Assembly: GCA_023014365.1 (NCBI GenBank) | Contig: JAEBUN010000014.1 | Coordinates: 930,001-994,000, forward strand | Length of the DNA: 64,000 nt | Reading direction: 5' to 3' | DNA from: Lepiota brunneoincarnata | Taxonomy: Eukaryota > Basidiomycota > Agaricomycetes > Agaricales > Agaricaceae | Shown here: positions 60,763 through 64,000 of the stretch, one piece after another | How positions within the stretch are numbered: position 1 is the first letter of the stretch | How the letters are laid out: each line of letters opens with the position of its first letter | Program-made: the position numbers and the translations under genes | Notes under the pieces: model-generated | Told to the model about the DNA's origin: nothing | The model's input: the letters and a program-made list of their open reading frames with translations, nothing else | Database searches by the model: none

Positions 60763-62645
60763 GTACAGTAGGCAAGAACTCCACACTTCATTTTCACGTG
60801 CAAGTGATGGTGGGTGACAAGTGCCAGCTTACTTAAGCATGATCAAAATGAGTGTTATCATCAATCATGCTCTAACAGCCAAGTTGTGATGGGTATATAT
60901 CTAAGTAATTAGACTTTAGTGCTACTCTGCATTGTCACTGCCACCTGCATCTGAGTTCACTCCTTGGCCAATGAATAGTTTCTACTGGACCTATTGAGCT
61001 GTTTTCCCCAACATACTGCTTTTGGACACTCACTTGTGATCTGTTTATAGCTACCAAGCATGTTCTTACCCTTTTATGGATATCCATAGGTAGTGTATAT
61101 ACTACCTAGCTTACTGTTAGGACACTCAGTACTTGCAGTATGAGCTACTGAGGTGAGCAGTCTCTTTTACTTATGTTTTCCACTTATGACTTACATATGC
61201 TATGAGTAGACTTAGAGTTTCTACAAGACTTACAAGAAGAGTGGGGGCTCTCAATGAGGTGCAAACCCAATTTCTGTGCCTTGGCATTACTCCGAAATCT
61301 GGGGGCAATATGACACAGAATCATGCTCAACAAGGGCAGCTTTGCCTGCATTCTGACAGAAATTGCTGAGTCAGCTAGGACCAATGTCCAACCAATTATG
61401 ACCAAGTTGGCCAATAGGGAGAGTTAGAGTGGTTGGTCAAGGGCCAGTTTTGATGTTGGCCAAGAGCTTGGTGTTGGCATTGATTTTGTGTCCCACACCA
61501 TGAGAAGACCATAGATCATTGTACACTGAAAAATTCATTCAGAACCCACGCAATTAATTACCATTAATTACCATGGATTCGGTTGGTGTCTATTCTGCTT
61601 CTCACATGCTGCCTTCCATTTGGCTCAAACCTTGTGATACTGTAAGGAGTACATGAGCTCTCTGGCCTGCTTTTGACATTTTGTGTAGTGGGGCATATTG
61701 GAAGTTGGGAGTAGTCAGTGGAGTTGTGACTAAAATGTGAAGTCATATATTCCCTAAGTAAACATGAACAGTAAAATATGTAGGAATATTGAGCACTCTG
61801 CTGACTCAGGTCCTCAGTTATTGTTCCTACCTCTATTCCTGTTTCTCATTATTTTTATTGTTTATTTCATTTTAATGGTCTTAATATTACCAGGAGTATA
61901 TAATAGGTACAAACAGAGACAAACCCCCGTGCATATGCAAAGGGTCCCTGTATTTTCTTGCTCTGGACTCCCTAAATCCAACAAAATATGCATAATTCAG
62001 ATTTTATTCTAAACGGTGGTGTGATAATTCGGCTGTGAACTCGTTATAATCATGCTTAAGTAAGCTGGCGCTTGTCGCCCACCATCACTCGCGTGTGAAA
62101 ATGAAGTGTGGAGTTCTCGCCTACCGTAGTCAGGAGCCGAGAGAGCAGTTCGATAAGTTGATCAAGCCCCAGTAACGAGATTAAGTACGCAGGATCACGT
62201 CAAGACAAGAAATGTATATAGTAGATCACTAGGATCCAAGATAGGAAAACTGGATCCTAGGGATGTCGGGACTCTACCTAAATATGACACGATGCTATGT
62301 ACACCTATTTACTAGGGAACGTAGGGCGATCGTGTTGCTATCTAAATTATAATAGAGTACCTACTGTGTCCATGGTGAATATGAAATAAAGAAACAGACA
62401 AAAGACGACGAGCTGACACTCGCGTTTCAACACCCAGTAGTGGTCCTAATTAAATAAGTTAGCGGGCTGCGGAGCCCTTTTCTCGTCATAGTATATCGAA
62501 GGGCAGAGCGTGGAAATATTGAATACAAATCGAAAAAGCTAAAATGGTACAAAGAACGAAGTTTGACCCGACACCTAATGAGATGCAATATGCTAAAAGC
62601 GATCCACAAAATAAGCAAGAAAGTCACTGAAAAGCCACTAATTAT
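60763..62645. other. Non-coding stretch with one dispersed repeat
   Basis: 62215-62350 is the inverted partner of 15860-15995. A small frame at 61764-62012 has one hydrophobic segment (LFLPLFLFLIIFIVYFILMV) but no other support. Otherwise AT-rich DNA without recognisable genes. 62400-62645 is the 3' flank of the membrane-protein gene. Confidence 0.45.
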
Positions 62646-63965
62646 CTAACCTAGTGTATATCTAGGTGGCACATCCTCAACAACGACTCCTTCCACGGGT
62701 AACCGAACCCCACTATCTTCATGCTGACGCACCACAGCTCCATCACGCGTTGTTGCAGCACCTGTCCGCTGAGAAGCGTCTCTGCTGTGGCCTGAAGTAC
62801 TGCTAGTGGAAGGCTGAGAAGTGTTCTCGCGAGCCTGAATTCTTTCGGGGGCTTCTCTTTGCTTCCTCGTCACTTGCGACTGTTGTGGTGCGGGGTACGC
62901 CAACATGAATGGTGTCGTATCGGTAGTGCATGGATTACCAAGTTCCATGGTCGGCCCGCCGGTTGGGTACGGCTCCACCTGTGCCATGGAACTAATTTGA
63001 TGGTGGTTGTAGCGAGGGAATGGAGTGGGCTCTGTCCCTTCAGCAAGCATAAATCTCCTTTTGGCTCTTCGTGCCTGTCGGCGGTGCCGAATGTAGAGAC
63101 CGCCTAAAATGAGGATGATGAACGCGATACCTCCAAGGATACCCCCGAGGATCGCGCCAATTGGTGGAGATCGCCCGGACCCTCCTCCCTCGCCGCCTCG
63201 GTTGTTTGGCGGCTGGGACCCTCGATTATCGTTAGTAGAAGGATCAGTCGAGGTGCCATTCTTTATATATAAATAATCTAAACAGAGCGGTGTAGTCTGC
63301 TCTGAGCCGAGAAACTTGACAGTGAGTGTGTGAGAGCCATGTTCTACCGGCGGCGTCGTGAAATAGAATTGGTTATACTGCGTGGCCACTTTCGGGTCTG
63401 GGGGTAGTCCTGGGAGGAGAAACTGGGTTGGTTTTCCGTTGTCTATGGAATATACACCAGTGGCCCCAGAGCGCGGCTCCTCGCTTGGAATAAAGGCCAC
63501 CCAAGACACGGATGTTCCTGTAATTCTAATGAGCATATATATATCATGGTGCAAAAGTTCCAAGCAGACACCTACCAATGAAGTCCACCAGTACGGTCGA
63601 ATTGGTGTGTCTTGTTATGTTGGCTACATTGCCCAAATTCTGCCATTGGGCGTCGAATCGGATTGCAGGGTCCATGTTGTCTAGCAGTACTACGGTGTCG
63701 TCCAGCGGCACGTCCTTGGAAGGAACAAATTGGATCTGGTCAAGCCAGAATGGGTTGTCTCGAGATGCGACTTTGATATCCATCCGCAACTTGTGCGGAC
63801 CGTCTGATAGCCCGTCCTTCTGGCATAGAATAAAATTGTTCTCCCCAGCAAAGAATGGTTTTTCTCTACCAATGCTCACATCGTCGACGAAACATTCGAA
63901 GTTCGGATCGGGGTTTGTTTCTGCGTCCTTGACGATGTTTGTACCGTATACCCGGACGGCGGTGC
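62646..63965 (-). CDS. Two-lobed extracellular-domain, single-pass membrane protein, 5' end outside the window
   Basis: Exons 63965-63576 and 63517-62646, joined by a 58-nt GT-AG intron in phase 1. Upstream of 63965 the sequence ends in cacag, an acceptor, so at least one more exon lies beyond the right edge. The first lobe starts GTAVRVYGTNIVK and ends FWLDQIQFVP; the second starts GTSVSWVAFIPSEE and ends LCLDYLYIKNG. These are paired galactose-binding-like jelly rolls. A Gly/Ser/Pro stalk, one membrane helix (IGAILGGILGGIAFIILILG), a basic RHRRQARRAKRR anchor and a ~150-residue disordered tail with PPRYTLG at the end follow. The plan matches the gene at 6828-8318, including intron phase at the lobe boundaries. 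Surface location and a sensing or wall-binding role are inference. Confidence 0.8.
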
Positions 63966-64000
63966 CTGTGGAACGAGGGCGGGTGAGCAACTGGGTGGAG

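Noticed and set aside
63966..63990. Start of the right-edge membrane protein at MLTRPRSTG
   Set aside because: The codon is TTG, and the sequence ttccacag just before the conserved Gly-Thr-Ala is a splice acceptor matching the intron position in the 6.8-kb relative.

Overview
The window is nuclear DNA of a filamentous basidiomycete, most likely an Agaricomycete; a Rhizoctonia/Ceratobasidium-type genome is my best guess but is inference. The evidence is introns of 46-66 bp in the host genes, a fungal monocarboxylate-type transporter, a TPR-CHAT protein with a long repeat array, and a dense mixture of DIRS-like, Ty3, Ty1/copia, hAT and Tc1 elements with many fragments.

Layout. 1-5.4 kb: a minus-strand DIRS/Ngaro-like tyrosine-recombinase retrotransposon (gag-like, RT-RNase H, recombinase cut by the window edge), split at the gag start by an internally deleted hAT element with a perfect 8-bp target duplication. 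6.8-16.6 kb is the main host gene block: a two-lobed membrane protein, a 13-exon transporter, the 14-exon importin-alpha exporter CSE1, and two tandem three-exon genes for tiny cysteine-rich proteins. 16.6-26.7 kb is repeat-rich, with a helicase stump and a 19-unit TPR-CHAT gene broken by two in-frame TGA codons. 26.8-39.6 kb is one Ty3 element (minus strand, 733-bp LTRs, CTTAC duplication) carrying a nearly intact copia element (TTATG duplication) inside its pol tail. 39.6-50.1 kb holds solo LTRs, a 9-bp-TSD inverted-repeat element, two diverged copies of a UbiA prenyltransferase gene, a copied fragment of the membrane-protein gene at the right edge, and an LTR-like element with an internal ORF. 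50.2-60.8 kb is a nest: a solo LTR holds a Ty3 chromodomain element, which holds an intact Tc1 element in its chromodomain and a second copy of the ORF-bearing LTR-like element in one of its own LTRs. 62.6-64 kb is a second two-lobed membrane-protein gene running off the window.

How it fits together. The host genes do not form an obvious pathway or cluster. The dominant process is serial transposition, with insertion order readable from target duplications. The older Ty3 elements are inactivated largely by TGA at positions where the family has conserved arginine (CGA), which fits C-to-T change at CpG; the copia, Tc1 and DIRS elements look young. Exon boundaries are predictions from reading frame, splice signals and protein-family fit; nothing was searched against a database.
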